64,000 nucleotides of DNA, taken from contig JAJIRX010000223.1 in assembly GCA_023853785.1 (NCBI GenBank), forward strand, positions 53,094 to 117,093, written 5' to 3'. How positions within the stretch are numbered: the stretch's first letter is position 1; each line of letters begins with the position of its first letter. The notes beneath the pieces are model-generated. The model saw only the letters and a list, made by a program, of their open reading frames with translations, did no database searches and was not told the origin of the DNA. Both the position numbers and the translations under genes were made by a program. Origin of the DNA: Psilocybe azurescens (taxonomy: Eukaryota; Basidiomycota; Agaricomycetes; Agaricales; Agrocybaceae). Shown piece after piece: positions 32,387 to 43,217 of the stretch.

Positions 32387-33283
32387 GACTTTTCTACTTT
32401 ATCTTTCCGCCTCAAATTTGTATTGTTTATTTCTATAGCCACAAGCGTGCTATTATCGCTTGGCTAGCCACATTTGAGAAGGGTGTGTGCTATATTTGTA
32501 TTTGGCTCAGGATCTCGGGATTTGTCGTGTTGACCAAACATCCTGTGCTGGCTCTCCAGTCGGTTGTACATCACTGGGTTTCTGGCTGCCTGGCTGCTAG
32601 CCTCCAAAATCGAGGTAACTTTATTCACCATTGACGAGATCATCGAGCCGTCAATGTTGTTCGTAGTATGTTTCGGGATTTTGTCTGAGTCGTGTAGGTT
32701 ACTTTGGTGTCTCAATATTTGTCGTACCTGATCACAAAAACTGTGATGATAGTTTTGAATCTTTCCGAATCCAGACGTACTTTTCCGGCTATTCGCTCAG
32801 GATTTAGGGAAGCTCACAAACCAACTATTTGACTACTAATACCTCGAACGCCAATCCGAGAGCAGCGTCCAGAAACAGACGAGTTAGCAGTTAGGACTTC
32901 GATATCGAGTGCATTGTGTGGGAAATCACGTTATGGATCGGAGACAGCCAAACACTACACTGTAAAGTTGCTCATAATTTGTTCTGGGTAGAACTCGACA
33001 ATGACATAAAGATTAAACGACATTGAATACATGTAAGGCAGACATTGGTCCATGCCCATGACTCTTCCTGAGTCCCGAATTTCCCACCGGTTATGAAACC
33101 TTGGGATCAAGGTGATCTGCAACGAAGGTGATGAAAAAAGACAAACAAGTAATGTCGAGAAGTGTTCCTACTGCTAATGTCCACATGTAAACAGGCAAAG
33201 ATAGCGGGAGAGGGTTGTGTGCAAGGTGTACTAGGTGCTATCCGCAAATTTTGTCCTATATGCAGTGGTAGAGCAAGTACAAA
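32387..33283 (-). pseudogene. Inverted second copy of the coiled-coil gene 5' part and its upstream DNA
   Basis: It matches 1,961 down to 1,067 in reverse complement with very few differences (minus-strand reading MISSMVNKVTSILEASSQ near 32,635). The match ends at GAGCAAGTA (33,283). It has no downstream exons of its own, so it is a duplicated fragment, not a gene. Confidence 0.8.
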
Positions 33284-33439
33284 AATAATAAGAAAACAAA
33301 GGCATGTTGCACACACTGAGGTGGATGTATGGCAGTGGTAAGGACATTGTAGGCGCTTAAGCCATCCGCAACGTATTTTGCTATTTTTTTGGGCACGATG
33401 AGAAACTCCTACATCGTGAGTTTCGTGATCGACGACAGT

Positions 33440-34470
33440 AGATCCTAAGTCGGAGCCATGAACATTCAATGCGGTCTCGTAGGGCCTAAATCAATACGCC
33501 AACAGGTAGGTGATGGAAGGAAGTGTAGCATTCGCGCCATTTGATTATCCAGTCCAAAAGGCGCCAAACTATTCGGTGACTGATAATTGATCCAATCGGC
33601 GATCCTTCCAAGATATTGACGCAAGATCCTTTTGTGCACATTTCACGTTCCAGATGTTGTCCTCCGATAGCGGCTCTGCGATTTGTCTTTGTGGAGGGAC
33701 TAAATTTCTGGAGAAATTTAATCAAGTGTGCCGATGATACTTAAGTATGAAATGTCGACGTGGTCGCGAGGACAAAGGAAAAACAGCATTTACATCTTGT
33801 TGCCTCTGGTATTTGAGTGGCAGGGTGGTTGATGTGGCAAATGGGACAAATGGATAAAACCCGTCACCACCGGCTAGATCGGTATAGAGTTCTAATAACG
33901 TGTTCGCCCTTCAGAAGCTGGTAGACGTAATGGACGTGAGGGACAGAGCCTAAGCACATGCTATTGAATGTACGAAAGTACAAAAATTAAAAGAGAGACC
34001 CACTTTACCTAAATAACATCTGCATGACGCCTGTCTCTGTTCTCCGATGAATCTGAAAACATTTATCGACCTGCAGCGCGCAGCATCTGATACCGATAGG
34101 ATGCGGCATCCCAAAACTCAACGATCGTAAATTATGCTCGACTAATATGTTGTCAGAATTGACGCCAGAGTTCTTACGGCCAATTCCACCGCTTGAGCTC
34201 CTTGGCGGCATCATTCATGCGGCCATGGGTCATTTCAGGCTGGCCAGTCGTTTGCTTATGCATCTTGTAAAGTTGTAAGTAAGCCGCCATCTGGATGTGG
34301 TGGGAATCCGTGGGATGATACTTGGTGAGGAGAAGGAACCCGACAGTGGGCATGTGGTCGTGTATCGTGTTGGTAGGTTGACGAAGGTTGAAGATGAGTT
34401 TGCGATGAATCTTGAGACGACCTTCAAGTCGACGAGCTTCAAGTTTAAACGTTGGAAGTCAGGCCATGTG
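33440..34470 (-). repeat. Diverged inverted copy of the segment at 45,185-46,260
   Basis: Shared blocks include GCCCTACGAGACCGCATTG (46,219 on the plus strand, 33,458 on the minus strand), the LKLVDLKVVSRFIANSSSTFV-type reading and GGCGCC-rich patches. Open frames exist on both strands but do not agree between the two copies, so coding is doubtful. A hAT-like element interrupts or bounds this copy at 34,471. Confidence 0.6.
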
Positions 34471-36728
34471 GTGTACTTTACAGTGCCCCCATTTTCCGTT
34501 GGACTCCAATGGACTTTCACCGGACCCAGCCAATTCCAATGGACAGTCCATTGGACGTCCAACGGATTCCGTTGGACTCCACAAAATTCGGTACCAGTCC
34601 AGTCAGAGTCTGGCCAAATTCCGGTCAAAGTCCAGTCAAGTCACTTCAAGACAGAAAACAGGTGGACTGGCCGGACTGTCCAGTCCGTTGGACTTCCGTT
34701 GGACTTCCAGTGGACTTCCACCAGACTCTCAGCACTTAATTAGACCAGATCCAAGAGTGCTCTGTCCAGTGGAGTCCAGTGGATGTCCAGTGGATGTCCA
34801 GTGGATGTCCAGTGGACTGTCACTGGTTTAATTGCAGACTTGGGAGGGGAGTTAGGGACAGTAGCAGTGTTCTTGGAAGCTTTGGGAGGCATAGTAAGGA
34901 AGCTAGGTCACTAGGATGAGCTTAGATGGTGGTGGATGAAGGAAGAGATAACAGATTATGCAACTTGTCAAGTTGGGCAGACATTACATAAGCCCTTTCT
35001 CACCAGAAACTGCTGTTCTCAAAAATATTCTAAGTCCAATCTGACAGAAATTTTGTTTTATGCTAACCCAGACATTCCGAGAGCTTGAAAATAGTATATA
35101 ACAAAGCTAACTACGACATGTATGTATAGGAAAGTAACTACACTAATGTATGTATAGGAAAGTAGCTACACCACGAAATTGGACAGAGTGGGTGTGAAAC
35201 AGAGGGCAACAGCATGTAAAAACGGGGGCAGGTGACAACCCAAAGGGGGATGGGATGGGTGTTGCATGCGAAACAGAGGCGACAGCAGTCCAAAGGGGAC
35301 AGGGTGGGTGCTGTATGCGAAACAGAGGGCAACGGCCGTGCAAGAGGGCACGGTGTGCTATCGCATGCAAAACAGGGGGGGGGATGACGATCCGAAGGGG
35401 GGAAGGGATGGGGTGCCATATCACGACATGGAGGGCGACAGCCGTGCGAGAGGGCAAGGTATGCTATTGCATGCAAACAGGGGGAGGGGATGACAATCCG
35501 AAGGGGGAAGGGACGGGGTGCCGTATACGAAACAGAGGGCGACGGCCATGCGAGAGGGCACGGTATGCTATCGCATGCAAAATGGGGGGATGACGATCTG
35601 AAGGGGGGAAGGAACAGGCGCCCGTATGCGAAACGGAGGGTAACGGCCTTGCGAGAGGGCATGATATGCTGTCGCATGTGAAACGGGGGGGGATGACGAT
35701 CCGAAGGGGGGAAGGAAACGGGCGCTGTATGCGAAACGGAGGGCGACAGCCCAAAGGGGGACAGGGCGGGTGCCATATGCAAAATGGGCAGCGGCGGCCG
35801 TCCAACAGGACACGGTGCGCTGCGACAGGGGGCAGATGGGATTCGCAGCAAAAGGCGACACGACGGGCGCTCGCGAAGGGGGTCAGTGGGGCATTTGAGC
35901 GCTGGGCACTGCTCACGTATCGGCAGGTGTTGTGAGCCCCACGCAGGTCTGCTGGGGGAAACCTACTGCATAATCCATTAGCGCCTGACTTATTCCGATA
36001 GGGAAGCAGATGACTTACCGGTGAGGCCCACCGCACTCGTTCCTCGCCATGAACAGCCGCCCTCACAGCGAAGAGGGGGGGGGAAGGGGAAAGGTGGGTG
36101 GTGGTGGGGGGAAAAGATGAAGGGTGGGAAGAAATGAATCCAGCGCCACGGGTTCACAAACATTTGAGTCATGTGACTTTGAACTTGTCACATCGGACCG
36201 CTCACCCTGCGGACTGAACAAAATACAGAATTCTGTTGATAAGGACCATATACACTCAGAAAAATATATCAGTCTATTGACTCTATACTCTCTACTGTGT
36301 TCTTTGTGTGATGTCTCTTTAATTAATCTAAGTTCTATTTTTCTATTAATATTTTCTTTTTATTAATACTAATATGAACAACCCTCTGTGCTTGCTGTCC
36401 ATTGGACTTCCATTGGACTTCCGTTGGACTTCCATTGGACTTCCGTTGGTCTTGGTCTTGTCCGGTGGGATTCCGATGGACTACCGTTGGTCCTGTCCGG
36501 TCATTTCCATTGGACTTTGACTGCTGGTTTGGCATTATTCCAGTGGACAGTCCACCCGGACAGTCCGTTGGACTTGTAGTCCGGTCGGATATTCACCGGA
36601 ATCTCACCAGAATCTCACCGGAAAATTTCAGCTGTCCTAGACCAGAAAAATCTTCATTCTGAATATAGAAAGTCTGACAGAGTCCGACCGGAGTCCGACC
36701 AAAAAATGGGGGGCCGTGTAAAGACCTC
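34471..36728. mobile_element. hAT-like element with GTTGGACTTCC subterminal repeats
   Basis: The ends are GTGTACTTTACAGTGCCCCC and, read inward from the right, GAGGTCTTTACACGGCCCCC; both continue into CATTTT. Arrays of TTGGACTTCC/GTCCAGTGGA type fill 34,495-34,830 and 36,385-36,700. The left boundary agrees with the uninterrupted duplicate near 45,180. The 8-mers outside the two ends (GCCATGTG and AGAATAAT) do not match, so the right flank may have been rearranged or the two ends come from different copies. It carries a minisatellite. Confidence 0.6.
35222..35790. repeat. GC-rich minisatellite with a period of about 101-106 bp
   Basis: The landmark GAGGGCRACRGCC recurs at about 35,325, 35,431, 35,535, 35,636 and 35,739. 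Each unit has CGTGCGAGAGGGCA, TATGCTATCGCATGC and GATGACGATCCGAAGGGG blocks. The sequence is rich in CpG, unlike the decayed repeats to the left, so it is probably young. Long frames read through it on the minus strand because the period is close to a multiple of three. Confidence 0.75.
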
Positions 36729-38106
36729 AGAATAATGGGCTATAAACTTGGGAAAATGCACAGTTTCAGTCTTTGTTATATACTTCCAACATGTTTTCAT
36801 TCATTTGATTTTTTTTTGCATGTTTACAATAACAAAAACCTTATTGTGTTAATTTCAACAGGCTGCAAAGAAACTGTCCAGATATGTTATTTTTATAAAG
36901 TATTTAATAATAATAGATGAACTAAACAAATGCAAATATATATTATATTTACTGAAAACCGTGATCCAAGGCTTTCCAGTACATTTTAAATCATATGATT
37001 TCATTAATATTACATATTGTTATAGTCAGTTTAAGTTCAATTTCAAAAACATCTGGACAGTTTTTTGAGTCACTTTACAATACATTCTTTGAAATTTCAA
37101 TTGCCTGGCTATCTTACTTGACAAGAACAAGGATTTTATTTGATGAGCCTACTTAAAAATGCTATCAGATTACTTAAGCATAATTACTTTTTTGGCTATG
37201 AGTATATCTTAGACATTTCTAGGCCACAAATAATGTTTTTAGACTTTGTTAATGGCTAAACCCATGTAGATTATTAGTACAGATTCAAATATAGATAGGA
37301 GTCCAGATATCTGAGGATTATCTGTGCAATTGCTTGGACATTCCAGCAGACATTAAATTGCATGATAGACTTTTAAGTTCATACCCAGCCTACTGTCAGG
37401 GCAACACTAAAATTATTGTGACAAAGCCACCAACAAAGACAAGCAAGAGAGTAGGAGCAGAGGATGAGGAGAGAGCAAAGAATAGACTTATAAGAAATCA
37501 ATGATCTGAAGGTTCTCACCAATGATAGTGGAAATCCTAAGAGATTGAAGCTGGGGATCTACCTACAAAATGTGCAGTATTTATATTACTCTAGAGGTGA
37601 CTGACTAAGCAAGGTTCTATGATGAGTAATCAAAAGACCATGATGAATAATACAGAAAACAATGATGAGTAATAATGAGTAATAGAAAAGAGTGATGATG
37701 GAAACTTCTGGAATAATCAAGATATCAAGAAAGATAAAAGATAAAAGATAAAAGATAATCAAGTGATGAAAATAAAAGTAGATAAAGAAAACCCTAACAC
37801 CTACCCATATATATCTACCATTAGTAAAATAAGAGCAGTTGTTGACAGCAGCTTGGTATATCATAATATGAAAAGGACCAAAATCAGATTATTTTTCTAT
37901 AAGTTGTGTTTGCTGTAAATTCAAAACAGGACATATAAAAATATTATATAATCCATATTTTTTGGATTTAAATTTCATGTTGATATAATCATTTCTGGGT
38001 TTAAACGCTTTTAGCACACATGGGCTGTTATTAAATAAAAATGATGTCATGCATCTAACAAATTGAAAAGTGATTTTTGAATATTACAGCTTAGCTAACA
38101 TTTCAT
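36729..38106. other. AT-rich intergenic region
   Basis: No gene is recognised. A short (AAAAGAT)n run lies at about 37,731-37,757. It separates the repeat-rich left part from the NLR-type gene. Confidence 0.5.
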
Positions 38107-38112
38107 AGCATT

Positions 38113-41100
38113 TCAATATAAATTGTGGACACCAGAATCTGATACAATACCCATTATATTGGCATTGGACTGTGTCAACTTGTTCTGTAAAAGTATAACA
38201 ACCCTCTCACAGCCACTAATAGATGCAGCTTGGAGTGCATTGCAATACTCTCCTCCTTCTGCATTCACATTTGCTCCATATTCCAGCAACAGCTTGACAA
38301 TTACTTCATGGTCTTTATAACATGCAGCCTGGAGTGCATTGCCATATTTTCCTCCTTGTGCATTCACATTTGCTCCATGTTTTAGCAGAAGCCTGATAAT
38401 TGCTTCATGGCCTTTATAACATGCAGCCTGGAGTGCATTGCTGTAATATCCTCCTTGTACATTCACATCTGCTCCATGTTCCAGCAGCAGCTTGACAATT
38501 TCTTCATAGCCTTCACAACATGCAATCCGCAGTGCATTGCTATATTCTCCTCCTTGTGCATTTACATGTGCTCCATGTTCTAGTAGCAGCTCTATAATTG
38601 CTTCATAGCCTTCATAACATGCTGCCCGGAGTGCATTGCTATATTCTCCTCCTGTGCATTTACATCTACTCCATGTTCCAGCAGCAGCTTTACAATTGCT
38701 TCATAGCCTTCATAACATGCAGCCTGGAGTGCATTGCCATATTTTCCTCCTTGTGCATTTACATCCACTCCATTTTTGAGTAGCAGCTCAACAATTACCT
38801 CATGGCCTTGATAACATGCAGCCTGAAGTGCATTGCCATATTTTCCTCCTTGTGCATTCACATCTGCTCCATGTTCTAGTAGCAGCTTAGCAATTGCTTC
38901 ACAGTGATTATAACATGCAGCCTGGAGTGCATTGCTGTAATATCCTCCTTGTAAATTCACATCTGCTTCATGTTCCAGCAACAGCTTAAAAATTGCTTCA
39001 TGGCCTTTATAGCATGCAGCCTGAAGTGCATTGCCATATTTTCCTCCTTGTGCATTCACATCTGCTTCATGTTCCAGCAGCAGCTTGACAATTGCTTCAT
39101 GGCCTTCATAACATGCAGCTTGGAGCGCATTGCTATAATATCCTCCTTGTATATTCACATCTACTCCATGTTCTAGCAGCAGTCTGACAATTGCTTCATG
39201 GCCTTGATAACATGCAGTCTGGAGTGCATTGCTATACTCTCCTCCTTGCACATTCACATCTGCTTCATGTTCCAGCAGCAGCTTGAATATTGCTTCATGG
39301 CCTTTATAACATGCAGCCTGGAGTGCATTGCTATATTTTCCTCCTTGTATATTCACATATGCTCTATGTGCTAGCAGCAGCTTGACAATTACTTCATGGC
39401 CTTTATAACATGCAGCCTGGAGTGCATTACTATACTCTCCTCCCTGTGCATTCACATCTGCTCCATGCTTCAGCAGCAGCTTGACAATTGCTTCATGGCC
39501 TTCATAACATGCAGCTTGAAGTGCATTGCCATATTTTCCTCCTTGTATATTTACATCTGCTCCATGTTCTAGCAGCAGCTTAAAAACTGCTTCATGGCCT
39601 TGATAACATGTAGCCTGGAGTGCATTGCTATAATGTCCTCCTTGTACATTCACATCTGCTCTATGTTCTAGCAGCAGCTTGACAATTGTTTTGTGGCCTT
39701 GATAACATGCAGTCTGGAGTGCATTGCTGTAATGTCCTTCTTGTGCATTCACATCTGCCCTATGTTCCAGCAGCAGTCTGACAATTGCTTTATGGCCTTG
39801 ATAACATGCAGCTTGGAGTGCATTGCCATACTCTCCTCCCTGTGCATTCACATATGCTCCATGTTCCAGCAGCAGCTTAGCAATTGCTTCATGGCCTTCA
39901 TAACATGCAGCCTGGAGTGCATTGCCATACTCTCCTCCTTGTGCATTCACATCTGCTCCATGTGCTAGCAGCAGCTTGACAATTGCTTCATGCCCTTTGT
40001 AACATGCAGCTTGCATTGTGTTGCCATAAAAACCTTCCTGTACATTCACTTTTTTTGCTTTATCAGATCTTTTAAAACTTCCTCTATTCCAGACAATGAT
40101 GCATAGTAAAGAGGAGATGGAATTTTATCTTTTTCAAACCAAGATCTTGTCTCATATACCATACCAAATCATCAATATTGTGAATTTGTACCCAGTTAGT
40201 GAATGCATTTTCTAATGTAAAAGGCTAAGTACAAACTGGTAGAGCACAGAGTTCATTTTTCCTAATTTCAAATGATCAATCCAATATTCAGCTGCATACC
40301 CTGCAAGTGGCAAAGATTGAAGCATGTCTTTTGTCAAAATCTCCACAGAATTGAATTGCAAAGATAGACAACAGAAATTTCTGCAATTTTTGAATGAGAG
40401 ATTTCTTTATTGATTCTGAAGTCTTCATTGACAGTGGACAGAAGATACTCTTTAACAGAATAATGAGATAGCTTAATAATACCTATTTAATTTGTTAATA
40501 AATGTTTAGATTTAAGATCATTAAATTTTTATTACTGACCATCTGCTTCAATAACAAGACTTGAACACCTTGTTAATAAGTTATGTGGATTGTTGTACCG
40601 TTTTTGGAGTTAAAAACAGGACCATCTTGGCCATCAAAGTCCACAGTCACAGTTTCAGCAAGCTCCATAATATTCATTGGACGTATTGAAAAAGCCAACC
40701 ACTGAAGAAATGTCATAGTTTCAGCAAGGTATTTCCTGTCAATTGCCTTCAAGATTTGGTTATAAATCTCATTTAGACCACCTGGCAGCCTTGCTAATTG
40801 CTTCATCACAGCATCTTCACTATAACATTTTGCTAGTTCCTGGAGTTGTAAAGCCATCCATCGAAAGCTAGTATCCAAAAATATAGTATTAGTTAATAAT
40901 TGTAATGCAAAAATCAATAAGCAAAATAAAACATACGATCCATCTGCTTTTCATTTAATTGAGTTTTTATATTATTTTGAATTTCTTGACTATAGTCTTT
41001 AAACTTTGAATACATTTGGACATTCAAAACATCAACAATATCCTGTTTTGTTGATTCTACAATATCAATCACAGCAAGAGACAATTGATTAAATTCTTTT

Positions 41101-43217
41101 TCAATATGTTGTTCTGGTCGACTAGTGACCAAAATGTGAATATTTTTCATTGATTGATTAGAATTTACAACAAGTTTAGAAATCCAATCCAAGGTTTTTG
41201 CATAATCTGTACATTCATCAAGTGCATCGATGATAATATAAGCATGAGAGAATTGATCAAGAATATCTTGAAGAATGTCCTGAAGCTCATTGACAGAAGG
41301 CTGGTGGTGATCACCACAGTGTTCAAACAGACTTTTCAAAGTTCCAGGTAAACCACCATAGTGGTGAAAGAACTGTATGATAAGAGACCGTATGAGATTC
41401 TCATGAAGTTGTAATGTGCTTTGAGAATCTCTTCCATCAAAAACAAAGTAGGCAATTGCAAAACATTTTTTTTAGTAAGTGTTTTGATGACTGAAGAGCT
41501 ACAAAAGTAATTTATCAATCTAGAGTGTCACAAATATTTACCACATGCAGTTAAAGCTGCAAGTATACTTACCATAGAATGGTTTTACCACTTCCAGCTA
41601 TTGAGATTATCAGCAACTAAGTTGAAATGAATCATATAAAACCTTACACTTTCCCTTAATCCACAGAAGCCCTGGAGTTCTTTGCCACCATAGAAATTGC
41701 TCTCCTTTAAGAAACCAGAAGCAGGTGCCATCTTGATGTTTCTCATATGCTTCATTCAAATTCCTGGAGCTGTCAGATGTGAACAACCATTTGCAAATCT
41801 TTGTCACTGAGTAATCAGATGAGTTTATTTTCAAGTGAATAGAAATTGGAAAGTACCTAATACATCATCCTTGATTATATTTAGCATCTGAATAACAATA
41901 TCCACATTTTGACCTATATGCAGCAAAGTCAATTCAAAGAGAACACATTGATCATACCAGCAGAATCATACCAATTTGTTTAGTTTGAGCATGTGCATCA
42001 ATTTCAATTCTAACAGCAAGTTTCATTTGAAGAGAGACACATTTGGTTTGGCATTGTGAAATGCGCAATTGTAGATCATCAGATAGTTGTATCTTGACAG
42101 TCCGCTCTGCAAAACAATGATCTTTAGGTGTCATACAAACTGGGAAGGAGTGGGCTTAATTACTCAACAAAGATAATTTTGTATACTCATGAATGAGCGA
42201 AGCAACCTGTAATGATTGTCGACTGATCTCATCTATAACACTGTCTGTATTTGGAATCTGGGGAAGGTCAGGAACAGCAGCTGCAGTCCCCAACATCTCA
42301 TGCAGCGTGTTAGCCAGCTCTCGTATCACTTCATCCTGCGCATCCATATCTTGCAGTATCTGTTCAAAATCTACAGTTTGTATCAATTCACTTGATGTAT
42401 GGTAGAGTATTGACCTTGTAAACACCGGAAACAACAACCCAGGAGGCGTTGAGTACCGGATGTATCTGATCAATACAGTCAGCTGTTATCCTACATATTT
42501 TATTCAATGTCGAACCTGAGAAAAGTTATCCATAATGGCCTTGATCAACTGCAGAGCTTTCCCGATTGACGAAGCAGTGCTTAGAATACCATCCCTTTTT
42601 TGAGCTTTGAAGCACTGTTATCAACCTCCTTCAGGAGGTTCTCGATATCATCGTCTGATTTGGGAGCGGGGACAGGGCTATCTTCATTTTGAGAGGAACA
42701 GCAAGCCCATTTTCATTCGTCGGATCAAAGCTGGCATCTAGATAATTTATAAATCATTGTCAATACCAAACATGCAGAGCAAGGCAAATATTTGACGCAC
42801 CATTTGCGATCATATCCACGACTTGAGTCTGGCCAAGCCTGCCTACGCATTTGTCGGATATGAGTTTATGATATTTGTAGATTGTGATTTCAATCTTTGA
42901 CGACGGTGCAAACCAGCTGATGGAGTCCAGGAGTAAGCATTGATCAAAGTCAATAACCATACTAGCAGTACTCACATTTCATTTCCTGAAGTCCATTCCC
43001 ATCGGAGGCCTGAAGCAGAACTCTTGATCTTTGTCGATATCACTGCATTTCGGTCATTGACATCGAGCTGGAGATAGAATCGTGATCTCTTCCGCCCCTT
43101 CAAAGTGCCTTCCACTTCGACATCTAGAACAGGTGAGTGCATAATATCGACATAAAAATCGCATGCTTACTCCCCTAAAGTGGCACAAAGTAGATTGAGT
43201 GGGTTATCGGGGGACAT
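38113..43217 (-). pseudogene. NLR-type protein: C2-like domain, NACHT ATPase, ankyrin repeats
   Basis: Fungal NACHT proteins are NTP-driven signalling switches linked to non-self responses. On the minus strand an N-terminal C2-like domain is visible (DVEVEGTLKGRKRSRFYLQLD...SASGLRWEWTSGNEM, about 43,120-42,980). Next come SISWFAPSSKIEITIYKYHKL (42,920), a helical stretch (42,450-42,160) and WLFTSDSSRNLNEAYEKHQDGTCFWFLKGEQF (41,790-41,690). The P-loop, spliced across a GTAAGG...AATAG intron, reads GKSGSGKT (about 41,660 and 41,600). Then AYIIIDALDECTD (41,260), VTSRPE (41,130) and LARLPGGLNEIY (40,790) follow, with IIKLSHYSVKEYLLS (40,490) and AAEYWIDHLK (40,290), and ankyrin repeats from 40,049. 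Frame breaks occur near 40,340, 40,070 and 38,652. Several are one-base changes near homopolymers or repeats, so sequencing error is possible; otherwise it is a pseudogene. The start near 43,217 is unresolved. Confidence 0.75.
38200..40050 (-). repeat. About 19 nearly identical 99-bp ankyrin repeat units
   Basis: The unit encodes GNALQAACYEGHEAIVKLLLEHGADVNAQGGEY, 33 residues, repeated with an exact 99-bp period. DNA identity between units is very high, which points to recent expansion or gene conversion. Variation concentrates at a few residues (E/K/Q before GH; H/N/A and G/E/R around the LLLEHGADVN turn). One unit has lost a base near 38,652 (CTCCTGTG for CTCCTTGTG). Confidence 0.9.

Noticed and set aside
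34230..34628. A 132-codon minus-strand frame shared in part with 44,997-45,503
   Set aside because: The duplicated DNA is read in different frames or strands in the two copies, and part of it lies in subterminal repeats of a hAT-like element.
35138..36066. Long minus-strand frames (up to 237 codons) rich in Pro, Ser and Cys
   Set aside because: They run through the ~103-bp minisatellite on a GC-rich strand. The repeats keep more than one frame open and no family is recognised, so coding is not supported.
38598..39968. Plus-strand frames across the ankyrin array
   Set aside because: They are antisense shadows of the ankyrin repeats.
38200..40050. Regular 99-bp repeats as a possible CRISPR-like array
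   Set aside because: There are no unique spacers; the whole unit is coding and encodes ankyrin repeats in a eukaryotic gene.
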